Positions 25,937 to 34,719 of a DNA stretch of 64,000 nt are shown one piece after another (positions within the stretch are counted from its first letter, which is position 1; every line of letters begins with the position of its first letter). A model generated the notes under the pieces. That model saw only the letters and a program-made list of their open reading frames with translations. It was not told the origin of the DNA and did no database searches. Source of the stretch: Parafrigoribacterium mesophilum (lineage in GTDB: Bacteria > Actinomycetota > Actinomycetes > Actinomycetales > Microbacteriaceae); NCBI RefSeq assembly GCF_039652555.1, contig NZ_JBDJAF010000002.1, positions 248,001-312,000 of the forward strand, written 5' to 3'. Made by a program: the position numbers and the translations under genes.

Positions 25937-27250
25937 TCAGCGAGGCGGGCGCGTCGCATCCGGATGTGGGATCGCCGCAAACGCCTTACGCCAGCTCAAC
26001 TCGCGGGACGCCTTCACCGTGCATACCACCAGGGTCAGCCAGCCGAACTCGATCAGGATCGAACTTTCCGCGAACGAGCACGCCACCAGCGCGACCAGCA
26101 CCAGAGCCGGCCAGGTGAACACCGTGCTGCGCTGGTGCGACCCGAGCAGCCAGGACCGCACCAACGCCAGCGCGATCAGCACGAGAAACGCGAACAGGCC
26201 CACCAGCCCCAACTGGAACCAGACATCCAGGAACGCATTGAGGGCCGAGGTCGACGGCCGGGCCGCCTCCACGTCGAACGCGGCGAACGGCAGCAGCTCG
26301 GGGCGCCAGTGCCCGATCCATCCCCAACCCTGCAACTCATGGAAAGGCACCAACTGCCAGATCGCCTGCCAGAGTCTGATCCGGTAGGTGACCTCGCCGG
26401 TGGCAGCGAGCATCGCGATGATGGTGCCACGGAACAGCCACGCGGACACGGCGACCACGATTGTCGTTGCCAGCAGCGCGAACTGCCAGCCACGGCGTTG
26501 ATGCGGCTTCAGCCGCCGCAGCCAGTACAGCGCCAGCGCCGCGAGGCACACCAGCACCAGCGCCCCGCCGGACACGGGCGAGCGACTCAGCGCGAGGCAC
26601 AGCCCCGCCACCACGATCGACCCGATGCCGACCCCGCGGGTCACCGACTTGGTGCGCAGCTCCGTGGCGAACGTGATCAGGGCGACCAGCGCAGTCACGC
26701 CCAGCTGATTGCGGGTGCCGAGCAGCCCCTGGATCGGCCCGAGTACATCCAGGTTGCCGGCGACGCCGAGGAAGCGCACCGGAGTGTCCAGCAGCAGTCC
26801 CGAGATCACCTCCACCACCAGGGATGCCGTCAGCACCACCCGGAGCACGTCGCCGAAGATCCGCACGATCTGAATCGTGTCGCGCAACAGCCCGACGGTC
26901 AGCCCGAGCAGCGTAAAGCCGACCAGATAGGCCAGGGAACCCAAGCTGGCCCACTGGTATTCGCTCCATATCACCGACAGGCCCGCCCAGCCGACGAACA
27001 CCAGCAGCGACAGCGGCAGCAGTCCGTACCATTCGATCTCGCGCCGCTTCACCAGCAGCGCGAGCACCGCGAATACCGCCAGTCCGCCCAGGATGCCGAG
27101 CAGTCCCGGCCAGCCGATCGTCTGCCGCAGCGCGAACGCCGCCGCAGCCGTGCCGACCGCCGTCGTGCACAGGGCCGCCACGAACCGCGGCGAGCCGAGG
27201 AACGCCGCTGCGGCCGCGCGGGCGGTGTGGCTCCTCGGCTGATTGCTCAT
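25937..27250 (-). CDS. O-antigen ligase family membrane protein
   Basis: The protein is 437 residues from ATG 27250, chosen because GAGGTGA lies just upstream; GTG 27256 is an in-frame alternative. It has about 11 hydrophobic helices and the family pattern LCLALSRSPVSGGAL followed by a periplasmic-type loop WGWIGHWRPELLP and TSALNAFLDVWFQLGLVG. The histidine usual in front of such a helix is replaced by Ser-Ala-Leu-Asn here. It probably joins or polymerises lipid-linked glycans outside the membrane. The upstream neighbour encodes a paralog of similar length with only 13 bases between, so the two are likely cotranscribed. Polymerase or ligase cannot be decided. Confidence 0.82.
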   Translation of the reverse strand: MSNQPRSHTARAAAAAFLGSPRFVAALCTTAVGTAAAAFALRQTIGWPGLLGILGGLAVFAVLALLVKRREIEWYGLLPLSLLVFVGWAGLSVIWSEYQWASLGSLAYLVGFTLLGLTVGLLRDTIQIVRIFGDVLRVVLTASLVVEVISGLLLDTPVRFLGVAGNLDVLGPIQGLLGTRNQLGVTALVALITFATELRTKSVTRGVGIGSIVVAGLCLALSRSPVSGGALVLVCLAALALYWLRRLKPHQRRGWQFALLATTIVVAVSAWLFRGTIIAMLAATGEVTYRIRLWQAIWQLVPFHELQGWGWIGHWRPELLPFAAFDVEAARPSTSALNAFLDVWFQLGLVGLFAFLVLIALALVRSWLLGSHQRSTVFTWPALVLVALVACSFAESSILIEFGWLTLVVCTVKASRELSWRKAFAAIPHPDATRPPR

Positions 27251-27263
27251 GATCACCTCAAAG

Positions 27264-28607
27264 TTACGGCATGACCTTCGGCAGGGCCGGGTCCGGCCGC
27301 GCGGTCTTCACGGCTAGCAGCGTCAACAGCAGCCAGCCGTACTCGACGATGAGCCGGCTCTCTGCGAGGCTCTGCACAATGAGGGCGGTCAGCAGCAGGA
27401 TCGGCAGCAGCGTGAGGGCGGACGCGGCGCGGGGTGTGCGCGCCGTCAACGCGTCCGAATGTGCACTCGGCATCCGAACCGCCATCCGCGAGGCCCGAGA
27501 CACCGTCACCACCACCAACGTGGCGAACACCACCACGCCCAGAATGCCCAACTGCAGCCAGACATCCAGCCACGCGTTGTGCGCGTGCAACTGCTGCACG
27601 CCGGCCTTCTTGACAAGGTTCTTGAACGGGGCCGCCCACGGCGCCCAATAGCTGATCCAGCCCCATCCGAAAATGGGACGCTGCTGCGCCAGGCCGATGA
27701 CGGCGTCCCAGATTCCAAGCCGCCCGGTGAGGGTGTCGCTCTTGCCGAGCAGCGCCAGCAGTTGTTCCCGGAACACGCTGATGATCGCGGCGCCGGCCAG
27801 CACCAGGGCCGCCAGCGTCCAGTAGGTGGCAACCAGGGCGCGACGGGTGCGGGCGCGGCGCACCGCGAGCACCGCCACTACCACCGCCGCGCACACCGCG
27901 ATCCCGACGAAGATTGTTGCCGAGCGGGTGATGGCAGCGATCAGCGCGGCCAGCAGCATCCAGAGCGTGCCGCTGACCCGGCCGACCGACCGGGAGGCCA
28001 GCTGCACGCCGAACACGATGAGGCCGAGCAGGGCGATCATCGCCAGCAGGCTGGAGTTACCGACGATGCCCTGGATCTTGCCGTCCACGAATAGTACGTC
28101 TCGGGACCAGTAGACGAGCTTGGGCAGGTGGGTGGTGTCGCCGTAGTCGACCCAGAAGGGCAGCACGGCGTGCCGGATGACCAGGGAGACGGTGAGTTCG
28201 AATAAGAGGGACAGACCCAGGATGATCCGCAGCGCGATGCCGAGGGCACGCAGCAACTCCGCCCAGCTCAGGGTGATGGCCAGCGCGGTCGCTCCGGCGG
28301 TGGTCAGCCACTGGGATAGCGCGCCCGCCGCGGTCAGCCCCGGATAGAAGGACCAGGCGATCGACAGTGTGGCGAGCACGAGGAAGGCGAGCAGTGTCAC
28401 GGGGAACGGGCGCAGGCGTCTCCGGTTTTGCAGCAACAGTTGGACAGTGCCGATGGCGAGGATCAGGATGATGACGCCCCAGCCGTACCAGCTGATCGAG
28501 TAGCGCCAGGCGTCGCCGGCAAGCATCGTGAAGAATACAAGGACGGCGAATCCGATGCGGAATCCGCGGCGCTCGATCATGGAGTTGAGCTTATCGAGCC
28601 ATGGCAT
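27264..28607 (-). CDS. O-antigen ligase family membrane protein, paralog
   Basis: A 447-residue protein with about 11 membrane helices and a short basic N-terminus. Wzy/WaaL features are AAITRSATIFVGIAV in place of the SRG motif, the loop WGWISYWAPWAAPFKN and QLHAHNAWLDVWLQLGILG, which holds the His-Asn pair typical of this family. The WGWI...W and LDVW.QLG segments match the downstream paralog, showing a tandem duplication. It should act on lipid-linked glycans on the outer face. Both genes are GC-rich, in contrast to the third family member at 11.9 kb. The upstream intergenic region carries a tandem repeat. Confidence 0.83.
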   Translation of the reverse strand: MPWLDKLNSMIERRGFRIGFAVLVFFTMLAGDAWRYSISWYGWGVIILILAIGTVQLLLQNRRRLRPFPVTLLAFLVLATLSIAWSFYPGLTAAGALSQWLTTAGATALAITLSWAELLRALGIALRIILGLSLLFELTVSLVIRHAVLPFWVDYGDTTHLPKLVYWSRDVLFVDGKIQGIVGNSSLLAMIALLGLIVFGVQLASRSVGRVSGTLWMLLAALIAAITRSATIFVGIAVCAAVVVAVLAVRRARTRRALVATYWTLAALVLAGAAIISVFREQLLALLGKSDTLTGRLGIWDAVIGLAQQRPIFGWGWISYWAPWAAPFKNLVKKAGVQQLHAHNAWLDVWLQLGILGVVVFATLVVVTVSRASRMAVRMPSAHSDALTARTPRAASALTLLPILLLTALIVQSLAESRLIVEYGWLLLTLLAVKTARPDPALPKVMP

Positions 28608-28730
28608 GCGCGCCGTTCGTGCCTTTGGGGAAACAGGGCGGATCCCGCCGGTCGAGTCGCGAGCGTCGGCGAGTGTATCGAGACCCGGGTTGGTGGGTGC
28701 GGACCAGCGGTGTGCGGGTCTCGATACGCC

Positions 28731-28808
28731 GGCCTCGCAGAGCTCGGCCGGCTACTCGACCAGCGGGGCGGCCTCGCAGAGCTCGGTCGGCTACTCGACT
28801 AGCGGGCG
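28731..28808. repeat. 39-bp tandem direct repeat, two copies
   Basis: Copies at 28731-28769 and 28770-28808 each begin GGCCTCGCAGAGCTCGG and differ at a few positions. They follow GGTCTCGATACGCC at 28717-28730. Sequences of this kind (TCGATAC...CTACTCGACCAGCGG) are known to me as dispersed intergenic repeats in Microbacteriaceae. They lie in the gap between the ligase gene and manA, which read apart. Confidence 0.75.
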
Positions 28809-28864
28809 GCGGAGTGGCGATGTTTCGCTAGCGTGGTGTTGTCACTAATAAGGAGACCCGTCTA

Positions 28865-30151
28865 ATGTTCGTCGGCATTACCAACACACCTCGCCCTTAC
28901 GCGTGGGGTTCCACCACAGCGATCGCTGAAATCCTCGGGGTGGCCGCCTCGGGTGGCCCGGAGGCGGAGCTGTGGCTGGGCGCGCACCCGGGGTCACCAT
29001 CGCGAGTACTGGATGCGGCGCAGACCGGCGGCGCCGCCGACCTCGGCCGCTGGATTGCCACCGATCCGACTGCCGCCCTGGGCGCCGCCTACGATGGGCC
29101 GCAGCTGCCGTTCCTGCTCAAGGTGCTGGCGGCGGAGCATCCGTTGTCGCTGCAGGCGCATCCGTCCGCTGCCCAGGCGCGCGCCGGCTACCTGCGCGAA
29201 ACCGACGCGGGCGTGCCGCTGGACGCCCCACACCGCAACTACCGCGACGCGCACCCCAAGCCCGAGATGATCTACGCGCTCAGCGACCGGTTCGATGCAC
29301 TGTGCGGGTTCCGGCCGGTGGACGAGGTGCGCGACGTGCTGCAGGGCTTCGTCGACCTCGACGTGCGCGGTGACACCCCCCAGGCAGCGCTGCTCTACGA
29401 CCTGATGGATCGGCTCGACACACTGCCCGAGGCGTTCGAATGGCTGCTCGCCGGCGGCCCACAGGTGGACGCGCTGGTAGCGCGGGTCAGCCGCATCGCC
29501 ATGCTCGCCGGATACGCCGGACGGGATGCGTTCCCCGAGTTCGTCGGCGCCGCGCCGCTGCCCGGGTCGTTCGGCATCGACCGGGAACTGGCCACGGTGC
29601 GCCTGCTCACCGCGGAGTACCCCGGAGATCCCGGCATCGTCGTCTCGTTGCTGCTCAACCAGGTGAGCCTCGCCCGTGGTGAGGCGCTGTATCTGCCAGC
29701 CGGCAACATCCACGCGTATCTGCACGGGGTGGGCATCGAGCTGATGAGTGCCTCCGACAACGTGCTGCGCGGCGGACTGACGCCCAAGCACGTGGACGTG
29801 CCGGAACTGCTGTCGGTGCTCGACTTCACGGATGCGGCGGTGCCGCTCCTGGAGCCGGCGGCGCCGTCGGCGGGGGTCTCGGTGTTCCGGCCGGGATCCC
29901 GGGCCGACGCGCCCGACTTCACGCTGGTGCACGTGGCAGCGCCGGGGGAGCCCGGCGTATCGGGCGCGGGCAATTCGTCGTTCGCGCTACCGGGACCGGC
30001 GATCGCGCTCTGCACGGCTGGCGCGATGTGCGTGGCCGGCGCCGCGGCATCCGTCGACCTCGAGCGCGGCCAGGCGGTCTACATCACGCCGGATGAAGCA
30101 ACTCTCACCTTCACCGGAACCGGCGAGCTGTTCCTGGCGACCACCCGCTGA
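28865..30151 (+). CDS. manA: Mannose-6-phosphate isomerase, class I
   Basis: A 428-residue type I phosphomannose isomerase. It interconverts fructose-6-phosphate and mannose-6-phosphate, the entry to GDP-mannose. The start PRPYAWGSTTAIAEI, zinc-site residues in LSLQAHPS and PKPEMIYALSDRF, and LYLPAGNIHAYLHGVGIELMSASDNVLRGGL are all conserved. The site AAGGAG stands nine bases before ATG 28865. Length is slightly more than usual (about 390-410) but normal for actinobacteria. In M. tuberculosis manA also lies near manB and whiB2, so the local order is conserved. A hairpin-bearing repeat element follows the stop. Confidence 0.95.
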   Translation: MFVGITNTPRPYAWGSTTAIAEILGVAASGGPEAELWLGAHPGSPSRVLDAAQTGGAADLGRWIATDPTAALGAAYDGPQLPFLLKVLAAEHPLSLQAHPSAAQARAGYLRETDAGVPLDAPHRNYRDAHPKPEMIYALSDRFDALCGFRPVDEVRDVLQGFVDLDVRGDTPQAALLYDLMDRLDTLPEAFEWLLAGGPQVDALVARVSRIAMLAGYAGRDAFPEFVGAAPLPGSFGIDRELATVRLLTAEYPGDPGIVVSLLLNQVSLARGEALYLPAGNIHAYLHGVGIELMSASDNVLRGGLTPKHVDVPELLSVLDFTDAAVPLLEPAAPSAGVSVFRPGSRADAPDFTLVHVAAPGEPGVSGAGNSSFALPGPAIALCTAGAMCVAGAAASVDLERGQAVYITPDEATLTFTGTGELFLATTR

Positions 30152-30186
30152 CCTTCCCGTGGCTCGCACTCACCTCGCCCCGGCCA

Positions 30187-30293
30187 CTTTCACTATTCAG
30201 GAGGGTGTGTGACCCCTGTGGTCACCGGTGCTGTTGAGGACGACACCAGTCGCATCCGTCTCACCCATCACACACCCTCCTGACTAATGAAAG
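30187..30293. repeat. 107-bp element with 26-bp terminal inverted repeats
   Basis: The left arm at 30187-30212 (starts CTTTCACTATTCAGGAGG) and the right arm at 30268-30293 are inverted copies with two mismatches. It lies between the convergent manA and GlxA-type genes. A second element with the same end sequence lies at 41907-42016. It may be a miniature mobile element or a bidirectional transcription stop. Confidence 0.7.
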
Positions 30294-30368
30294 CGCGGTC
30301 AAGGACGAGTTGGCGCGCGTGGCGCGGTCCTGCCCGGTCGAGATATCCGGTAACCGTGTCCGGGCCGC

Positions 30369-31322
30369 TCAGCTGGCGACGCGCTCGCCGAAGGTGCGTC
30401 GGTAGGCGGTCGGCGTGATCTGCAGCACCTTGAGAAAGTGGTGCCGCATCACGGATGCCGCGCCGAATCCGGTCTCGGACGCGATCTCCTCCAGCGGCCG
30501 ATCGGACTGCTCGAGCAGCTGCTGCGCCCGGATGAGACGCTGCCGGTTTAACCATGCCGCCGGCGTGGTGCCCATGTCGGCCCGGAACCGCCGGGCGAAC
30601 GTGCGCGACGACATCAGCGCCTTGCGCGCCAACTGATCCACGGTGAGGTTCTGGTCCAGGTGCGCCACCATCCACTGCGTCACCGCCGCGAACGAGTCAC
30701 TGCGGCACTCGGCGATCGGGAAGTCGATGTACTGCGACTGGCCGCCGTCGCGTTGCGGGGGCACCACCATCCGCCGGGCGATCACGTTCGCCGCCGCCGC
30801 GCCCAGCTCCCGCCGCACCAGGTGCAGCGCCGCGTCGATGCCCGCCGCGGTGCCCGCGCTGGTGATCACCTTGCGGTCCTCCACGAACAACACGTCGGGG
30901 TCCACGCTGGCCAGCGGGTACCGCGCCGCCAACTCGTCGGTGTACATCCAGTGCGTGGTGCAGCGGCGACCGTCCAGGATGCCAGCCTGCCCGAGGGCGA
31001 ACGCGCCACTGCAGACGCTGAGCACCCAGGCACCCCGGCGCTCGGCATCCCGGAGCACCTTCAGGTAGGCCTCGTCGGCCGGGTAGTCGCCGTGCGCCGG
31101 CACGGCGATCAGGTCAGCGTCGGCGGCTGCGGCAAGGTCGTTCTCGACCACGATGTCGAAGCCGAGCTTCGTGGTGACCCGGCCGGGCATCGCCGTGGCG
31201 ACCGTGAACTCGAACGACGGACCCCCGGTATCGGTGCGGTCGATGCCGAACACCTCGCAGATCACACCGAACTCGAACGGCGCCAGGCCCGGCACGGCCA
31301 GCGCGACGACTTTGTTGAGCAT
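30369..31322 (-). CDS. GlxA family transcriptional regulator (DJ-1/PfpI plus AraC HTH)
   Basis: A 317-residue regulator. Residues 1-190 form a DJ-1/PfpI glutamine-amidotransferase-like domain, with the nucleophile-elbow cysteine in VLSVCSGAFALGQAG. Residues 215-312 form an AraC-type double helix-turn-helix (LARKALMSSRTFARRFRADMGTTPAAW, then IASETGFGAASVMRHHF). Proteins of this kind usually act on catabolic or stress genes after sensing small molecules. GGGAG six bases before ATG 31322 supports the start. Its position between manA and galE does not point to a target. Its own regulon is unknown. Confidence 0.9.
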   Translation of the reverse strand: MLNKVVALAVPGLAPFEFGVICEVFGIDRTDTGGPSFEFTVATAMPGRVTTKLGFDIVVENDLAAAADADLIAVPAHGDYPADEAYLKVLRDAERRGAWVLSVCSGAFALGQAGILDGRRCTTHWMYTDELAARYPLASVDPDVLFVEDRKVITSAGTAAGIDAALHLVRRELGAAAANVIARRMVVPPQRDGGQSQYIDFPIAECRSDSFAAVTQWMVAHLDQNLTVDQLARKALMSSRTFARRFRADMGTTPAAWLNRQRLIRAQQLLEQSDRPLEEIASETGFGAASVMRHHFLKVLQITPTAYRRTFGERVAS

Positions 31323-31431
31323 CCGGAACTCCCTCGGCGGTATTGGCAGAAAACAGTATTGGCAGAAATCATCCGTTGGGCGTCAATTCTGCCACTTTCG
31401 GCGCGGCCTGCCAATGCCCAAGATTGCTGGC

Positions 31432-31545
31432 ATGGAATTTCTCATTGCAGCAGTGGGGATGCTGGGACTCGGCGGCATCGCCGCGACGGTCTCGCTCATT
31501 CGCCGCGACGGATACCGCCGGGTGCCCACCCGGCCGCCCCGCTGA
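31432..31545 (+). CDS. Small single-pass membrane protein (37 aa)
   Basis: A 37-residue peptide from ATG 31432: a hydrophobic segment of about 20 residues (LIAAVGMLGLGGIAATVSLI) followed by a basic tail IRRDGYRRVPTRPPR. Peptides with this plan and the ending DGYRRVPTR seem common in Microbacteriaceae and other actinobacteria, by memory. No good ribosome site is visible. It is just upstream of galE on the same strand. Function unknown. Confidence 0.55.
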   Translation: MEFLIAAVGMLGLGGIAATVSLIRRDGYRRVPTRPPR

Positions 31546-31588
31546 TCGCGCGCTGACTGGGCCGACTGGGGCGCCCCTGGCGGCGCGC

Positions 31589-31594
31589 TAACCT
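31589..31594 (+). promoter_or_regulatory. -10 box of a likely leaderless galE transcript
   Basis: TAACCT (TANNNT consensus) ends six bases before the galE ATG at 31601 and no ribosome site precedes that ATG. The first base of the start codon would be the transcription start. Confidence 0.4.
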
Positions 31595-31600
31595 GGGGCC

Positions 31601-32563
31601 ATGACCTGGTTGGTGACCGGCGGCGCCGGCTATATCGGCTCCCACGTGGTGCGTGCGCTGCTGGATGCCGGACAAGACACGGTCGTACTCGACGACCTCT
31701 CCACGGGGCGCGAGGCGTTCGTGCCCGGCGGCGCCCAATTGGTGCGCGGTTCGATCCTCGACGGCGAACTGGTGCTCGACGCGCTGCAGCAGCACCAGGT
31801 CACCGGCGTCATCCATGTGGCCGGATTCAAGTACGCCGGCGTCTCGGTGACCCGCCCGCTGCACACCTTTCAGCAGAACGTCGAGGGCACTCGGGTGCTG
31901 CTCGGCGCGATGCAGGAACACGGCGTCGACCGGATCGTGTTCTCCTCCAGCGCGTCGGTGTACGGCACCCCGGACGTCGACCTCGTCACGGAACACACGC
32001 CCAAGCATCCGGAGTCGCCGTACGGCCAGTCCAAACTGATCGGGGAGTGGCTGCTGGCCGACCAGGCCGTCGCCACCGGACTGCGGCACACCTCACTGCG
32101 CTACTTCAACGTCGTCGGCTCCGGCGACCCCAGCGTGTTCGACGTCAGCCCGCACAACCTGTTCCCGCTCGTGTTCGACGCGCTGCTGGGCGGGCAGACC
32201 CCGCACATCAACGGCGGGGACTACCCAACACCGGACGGCACCTGCGTGCGCGACTACATCCACGTCGCCGACCTCGCGCTGGCCCACGTCGCCGCCGCAC
32301 GGCGCCTGGATGCCGGCGAACCCATCCAGCCGGCCTACAACCTCGGCAGCGGTGACGGCGTCTCGGTGGGCCAGATCATGGCCGCCGTGGCGGAGGTAAC
32401 GAACATTCGGTTTACCCCAGAAGTGGGGGCACGCCGGCCGGGCGATCCCGCGCGCATCGTCGCCTCCGGAGACCTCGCCGCCCGCGATCTGGACTGGCGG
32501 ATGCGGCACAGCCTGCACGAAATGGTCTCCAGCGCGTGGGAGGCGCGGCGGTTGGCCGGGTGA
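31601..32563 (+). CDS. galE: UDP-glucose 4-epimerase
   Basis: A 320-residue extended SDR enzyme that interconverts UDP-glucose and UDP-galactose. It has the NAD motif GGAGYIGSHV at residues 6-15, VLDDLSTGRE, SSSASVYGTPD and the catalytic PYGQSKLIGEWLL (YxxxK). RDYIHVADLALAHV and YNLGSGDGVSVGQ are standard for GalE. Length is slightly under the usual 330-340. It supplies UDP-galactose for glycans; the wall-linked polymers of this group often contain galactose. A leaderless start is suggested by the TAACCT box. GC is high, matching its right-hand neighbours. Confidence 0.94.
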   Translation: MTWLVTGGAGYIGSHVVRALLDAGQDTVVLDDLSTGREAFVPGGAQLVRGSILDGELVLDALQQHQVTGVIHVAGFKYAGVSVTRPLHTFQQNVEGTRVLLGAMQEHGVDRIVFSSSASVYGTPDVDLVTEHTPKHPESPYGQSKLIGEWLLADQAVATGLRHTSLRYFNVVGSGDPSVFDVSPHNLFPLVFDALLGGQTPHINGGDYPTPDGTCVRDYIHVADLALAHVAAARRLDAGEPIQPAYNLGSGDGVSVGQIMAAVAEVTNIRFTPEVGARRPGDPARIVASGDLAARDLDWRMRHSLHEMVSSAWEARRLAG

Positions 32564-32638
32564 ATCACAACTTCACTGGCGAGTCAACCCTGAAGGCGGA
32601 ATTGAGGGTTTACGATTTGCGACTTGCGCTGGGGGAAC

Positions 32639-32650
32639 TACACGGGTGTA
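32639..32650. promoter_or_regulatory. Palindrome in the whiB promoter region
   Basis: TACAC-GG-GTGTA is a perfect 12-base palindrome, 54 bases before the whiB start. It overlaps a possible ECF-type promoter (GGAAC at 32634-32638, then GTT after about 17 bases), the general pattern of SigR/SigH promoters that often drive whiB genes. Either element is tentative. Confidence 0.35.
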
Positions 32651-32703
32651 ATTATGTTTAACACGGTGCGCAAGTCGTGGGCTACACGAGGGGAGTTTGT
32701 GCT

Positions 32704-33021
32704 ATGGCGCTGAACGATCATCGCGGCAGAGTCCCTGACGACTGGTTTGTCGACCCGATCAACCTCGGCGTGCCGGGAGTACGACGACGTACCGACGAGG
32801 ACGACCCGCTGGCATGGCAGGCGGATGCGCTGTGCGCGCAGACCGATCCCGAAGCGTTTTTCCCCGAAAAGGGTGGATCCACCCGCGACGCGAAGAAGAT
32901 CTGTGCGTCCTGCGAAGTGCGCGCCCAGTGCCTGGAATACGCGCTCAAGAACGACGAGCGCTTCGGCATCTGGGGCGGCCTCTCCGAGCGCGAGCGTCGC
33001 AAGCTGCGCAAGCGCGCCTAG
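32704..33021 (+). CDS. whiB: WhiB family transcriptional regulator (WhiB2/WhmD-like)
   Basis: A 105-residue iron-sulfur regulator from ATG 32704, which has GGGGAG eight bases upstream; an in-frame start at 32677 exists. The four cluster-binding cysteines occur as ADALCAQTD, CASCEVRAQC (CxxC then C after five), and the turn GIWGGLSERERRKLRKRA gives the conserved GIWGG and the basic DNA-binding tail. WhiB2/WhmD controls division and septation in mycobacteria, and its gene lies in the same neighbourhood there. The WhiB2 assignment thus rests on synteny as well as sequence. A palindrome and a possible stress promoter lie upstream. Confidence 0.93.
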   Translation: MALNDHRGRVPDDWFVDPINLGVPGVRRRTDEDDPLAWQADALCAQTDPEAFFPEKGGSTRDAKKICASCEVRAQCLEYALKNDERFGIWGGLSERERRKLRKRA

Positions 33022-33042
33022 CCCGTTCTCCGGCGACGGAGC

Positions 33043-33088
33043 CTCCGGTGGTCGGCCCTCCGGTGGTCAAGCTCCCGGTGGTCGAGCC
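33043..33088. repeat. Three imperfect 15-bp repeats
   Basis: CTCCGGTGGTCGGCC, CTCCGGTGGTCAAGC and TCCCGGTGGTCGAGCC follow one another. The last is an inverted match to GGCTCGACCACCGGG at 34748-34762, on the far side of the HNH gene. Confidence 0.6.
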
Positions 33089-33229
33089 TTCACGTCACGT
33101 GGCGTGCTCCAATGTCAGTGGTGTGGTATTCACTTAGACCCATGGAACACGAACACAAGTTCGAGTCTGCTGCGGTGATCACCGTGTCTGTGCGGTCGAC
33201 ACCGTGTCGGCACGTATGTCAGCGGCAAG

Positions 33230-34702
33230 GTGTGTACTAAGACTGTGAAAGACATCTTCGATGTTCCTACTCCGGATGCCGCCGAGCTGGCGGCAATGGG
33301 GATCGCGCCGTGGGAGTTGGACGGCCCGCTGGCCTGGGAGTGCGAGGACTGGGATGCCGAGGGTTGGACTCCCGAGGGCTGGGTCGACCCCCGTACCGAC
33401 CCGGCGGAGGCGGTGGACCTGGATCCGTTGGGTGATGATCCGGTCGGATCGATCGATGTGTCCGAGGCGATTCGGGTGGGTGTGGGCCGGGTGACCGAGC
33501 TGCAGGCGCAGATGTCTCGGTTGCAGGCGCTGCAAATGCGGGAGTTAGCGGATTTGGAACAGCGGACGGAAAACGCCCTGCCCCAGGGAGCGACGCAGGA
33601 GCAGCGGGACTGGGCGCACCGATCGATGGCGGCCGAGTTGGCGGTGGCCTGCCGGGTGTCCACCGCCACGATGCAGAGTCGGCTGTCCGAGGCGCAACTG
33701 ATGGTGCAGAATTTCCCGGCGGCCGTACAGGCGCTACACGCCGGCCGGATCCAGGCCGGACATCTGCGGGCCATCGCCCTGTACGGTCGGTGCATCGATG
33801 ATGCGGATGCCCGGGCCCGCTATGAGGAGCTGGTGTTGGAGCGGGCCGAGCGGGTTACTCCGGGCCGGTTGACCAAGTACGCGCAGTTGACCGCGTCCCG
33901 GGTCGGGAAGGTGTCCTTCCAGGACCGGCACAAGAAAGCCCGGGAGGCCCGGTGTGTGCGCTTGTCCGACGAGGATGATGGGATGGCCACGTTGACCTTG
34001 TATGTGACCAAACTGCTGGGTACGGCCATCTGGGACCGGCTGACCGAGCAGGCCAAAGCCATCCATAGCGCCAACACCTGCACCGACGATCAGGCCAACA
34101 CTGCGTCTGATCCGCGTACGTTTGATCAGATCCGCGCCGATTTGGCTACCGAGCTGTTGTTGACGGGGCAACCCACCGGTGGGCCGGATGCCCCGCACGC
34201 CGCGGGTATCGGTATCCGTGCCGAGGTGTCGGTGGTGGTCCCGGTGCTGTCGCTGCTGGGCCAGGGTAAGGTTCCGGCCGTGCTGGCCGGGCATGGTCCG
34301 ATCGGGATGGATGACGCGCTCCGGTTGGCCGCCGATGCTCCGGAGTGGGTGCGGGTGCTCACCGATCCGGTGGCCGGGATGGTGCTCACCGTGGATAAGT
34401 ACCGGCCCTCGAAACGATTACGCAGATTCTTGCAGGTCCGGGATGGCCGATGTCGGTACCCGGTATGTAACCGGGCCCCCCAGCGTACCGAGATCGACCA
34501 CACCTTCGCGTGGGAGTTCGGCGGTAAGACCACACCAGAAAATCTGGAATGTTTATGCAAAGGCGATCACACGCTCAAACACCACAGTGCCTGGACGGTA
34601 CGCCAAGTCGCCCCCGGCATCCTGGAATGGACCAGCCCCCTCGGCCAGATCATCACCGACCTACCCGACAACGATATTCCCGGCAACATCCCACCCTTCT
34701 AA
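33230..34702 (+). CDS. DUF222 / HNH endonuclease domain protein
   Basis: A 490-residue protein with a long DUF222 helical region (about residues 70-380) and a C-terminal HNH nuclease motif: CRYPVCNRAPQRTEIDHTFAWEFGG then NLECLCKGDHTLKHH, with the paired cysteines and His-Asn-His residues present. Such genes (13E12-like in mycobacteria) are abundant and variable in actinobacterial genomes and often sit in repeat-rich places. Start GTG 33230 is uncertain; GTG 33245 is possible. A 15-base inverted repeat flanks the gene. Whether the protein cuts DNA, spreads itself or acts in repair is unknown. Confidence 0.85.
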   Translation: MCTKTVKDIFDVPTPDAAELAAMGIAPWELDGPLAWECEDWDAEGWTPEGWVDPRTDPAEAVDLDPLGDDPVGSIDVSEAIRVGVGRVTELQAQMSRLQALQMRELADLEQRTENALPQGATQEQRDWAHRSMAAELAVACRVSTATMQSRLSEAQLMVQNFPAAVQALHAGRIQAGHLRAIALYGRCIDDADARARYEELVLERAERVTPGRLTKYAQLTASRVGKVSFQDRHKKAREARCVRLSDEDDGMATLTLYVTKLLGTAIWDRLTEQAKAIHSANTCTDDQANTASDPRTFDQIRADLATELLLTGQPTGGPDAPHAAGIGIRAEVSVVVPVLSLLGQGKVPAVLAGHGPIGMDDALRLAADAPEWVRVLTDPVAGMVLTVDKYRPSKRLRRFLQVRDGRCRYPVCNRAPQRTEIDHTFAWEFGGKTTPENLECLCKGDHTLKHHSAWTVRQVAPGILEWTSPLGQIITDLPDNDIPGNIPPF

Positions 34703-34719
34703 CCCACAGGCAGGGTCTC

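Noticed and set aside
25964..27274. Long plus-strand open frame rich in Gln, Arg and His, opposite the O-antigen ligase gene
   Set aside because: It is an antisense frame of a GC-rich gene: no ribosome site, no known residues, strong amino-acid bias. The minus-strand frame has a clear membrane-protein pattern.
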